DNA of 5,549 nucleotides from Patescibacteria group bacterium (GTDB taxonomy: Bacteria > Patescibacteria > Paceibacteria > Moranbacterales > UBA1568): NCBI GenBank assembly GCA_030916685.1, contig JAUPWD010000040.1:1-5549 (forward strand), read 5' to 3'. The notes under the pieces are model-generated. The model was not told the origin of the DNA. It did no database searches and saw only the letters and a program-made list of their open reading frames with translations. Each line of letters begins with the position of its first letter. Position 1 is the first letter of the stretch. Made by a program: the position numbers and the translations under genes. Below are positions 5,410-5,549 of the stretch, piece after piece.

Positions 5410-5482
5410 TGCAATATTGATATATAAATTACCTTAATAAAAGCATTATCTATATTGTGTTCATATTAATTATAAACAGTTA
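5410..5482. other. AT-rich divergent intergenic segment
   Basis: Between the two divergent promoters the sequence is strongly AT-rich (runs such as ATTAATTATAAA), unlike the ~50% GC of the genes. It may act as an UP element or regulator-binding region. I see no gene, RNA or long repeat in it. Confidence 0.5.
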
Positions 5483-5510
5483 TTGACACTTTAACACCAT
5501 GGCCTATACT
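5483..5510 (+). promoter_or_regulatory. Strong sigma70-type promoter of the gene right of the window
   Basis: TTGACA (5483-5488) is a perfect -35; TATACT (5505-5510) matches 5 of 6 of the -10; the spacer is 16 bp and an AT-rich stretch lies upstream. The start is expected near 5517. It is the best promoter in the window and is divergent from the second TrmB-like regulator, which probably controls it. Confidence 0.82.
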
Positions 5511-5537
5511 CGGCATACAAGTTCTTTTTCAACCACG

Positions 5538-5544
5538 AAAGGAG
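5538..5544 (+). promoter_or_regulatory. Ribosome-binding site of a gene starting just beyond the window
   Basis: AAAGGAG is followed by only five bases before the window ends, so a start codon is expected at or just after position 5550. The ~33-nt leader from the promoter at 5483-5510 contrasts with the leaderless regulator genes. Confidence 0.75.
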
Positions 5545-5549
5545 TCAGA

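Overview
The window looks like a compact bacterial chromosome segment of roughly 50% GC, with nearly every base assigned to a gene or a short intergenic regulatory region. Bacterial origin is supported by sigma70-like promoters, Shine-Dalgarno (SD) sites of the GAGGTG/AAAGGAG type and intrinsic terminators. TGA is used as the stop in six of the seven main genes, so a code that reads TGA as glycine is excluded. Two TrmB-type regulators, a family best known from archaea but frequent in Candidate Phyla Radiation (Patescibacteria) genomes, together with the mid GC, make a patescibacterial lineage such as Peribacteria/Peregrinibacteria a reasonable guess. No marker gene is present to prove it.

Left part (1-2314): a strong plus-strand terminator closes a gene lying outside the window. 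On the minus strand, read right to left, comes a nucleotide block. prs (PRPP synthetase) is followed by apt (adenine phosphoribosyltransferase, which uses PRPP), then an intrinsic terminator, then a yjjX-like inosine/xanthosine triphosphatase with its own terminator. The chemistry is coherent: make PRPP, use it to salvage adenine to AMP, and remove deaminated purine triphosphates from the pool.

Centre (2315-3149): divergent from prs is a TrmB-like regulator whose promoter is covered by a perfect 10-bp inverted repeat with a 6-bp spacer (2393-2418). The predicted transcription start coincides with the ATG and no SD is visible, so the mRNA is probably leaderless and the gene probably autoregulated. 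The same operator lies about 60 bp upstream of a candidate extended -10 promoter for prs.

Right part (3224-5372, minus strand): a second TrmB-like regulator, a peptidase E-like (S51) serine hydrolase and a small HD-domain phosphohydrolase follow one another with gaps of 60 and 52 bp, suggesting an operon led by its regulator. The HD protein resembles stand-alone alarmone hydrolases (MESH1/SpoT-type) in the spacing of its metal-binding residues. The second regulator also appears to have a leaderless or near-leaderless promoter. Its AT-rich upstream region is shared with a strong divergent plus-strand promoter and an SD site ending at the window edge, so a further gene begins just after base 5549.

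No rRNA, tRNA, CRISPR array, insertion sequence or phage gene was seen.
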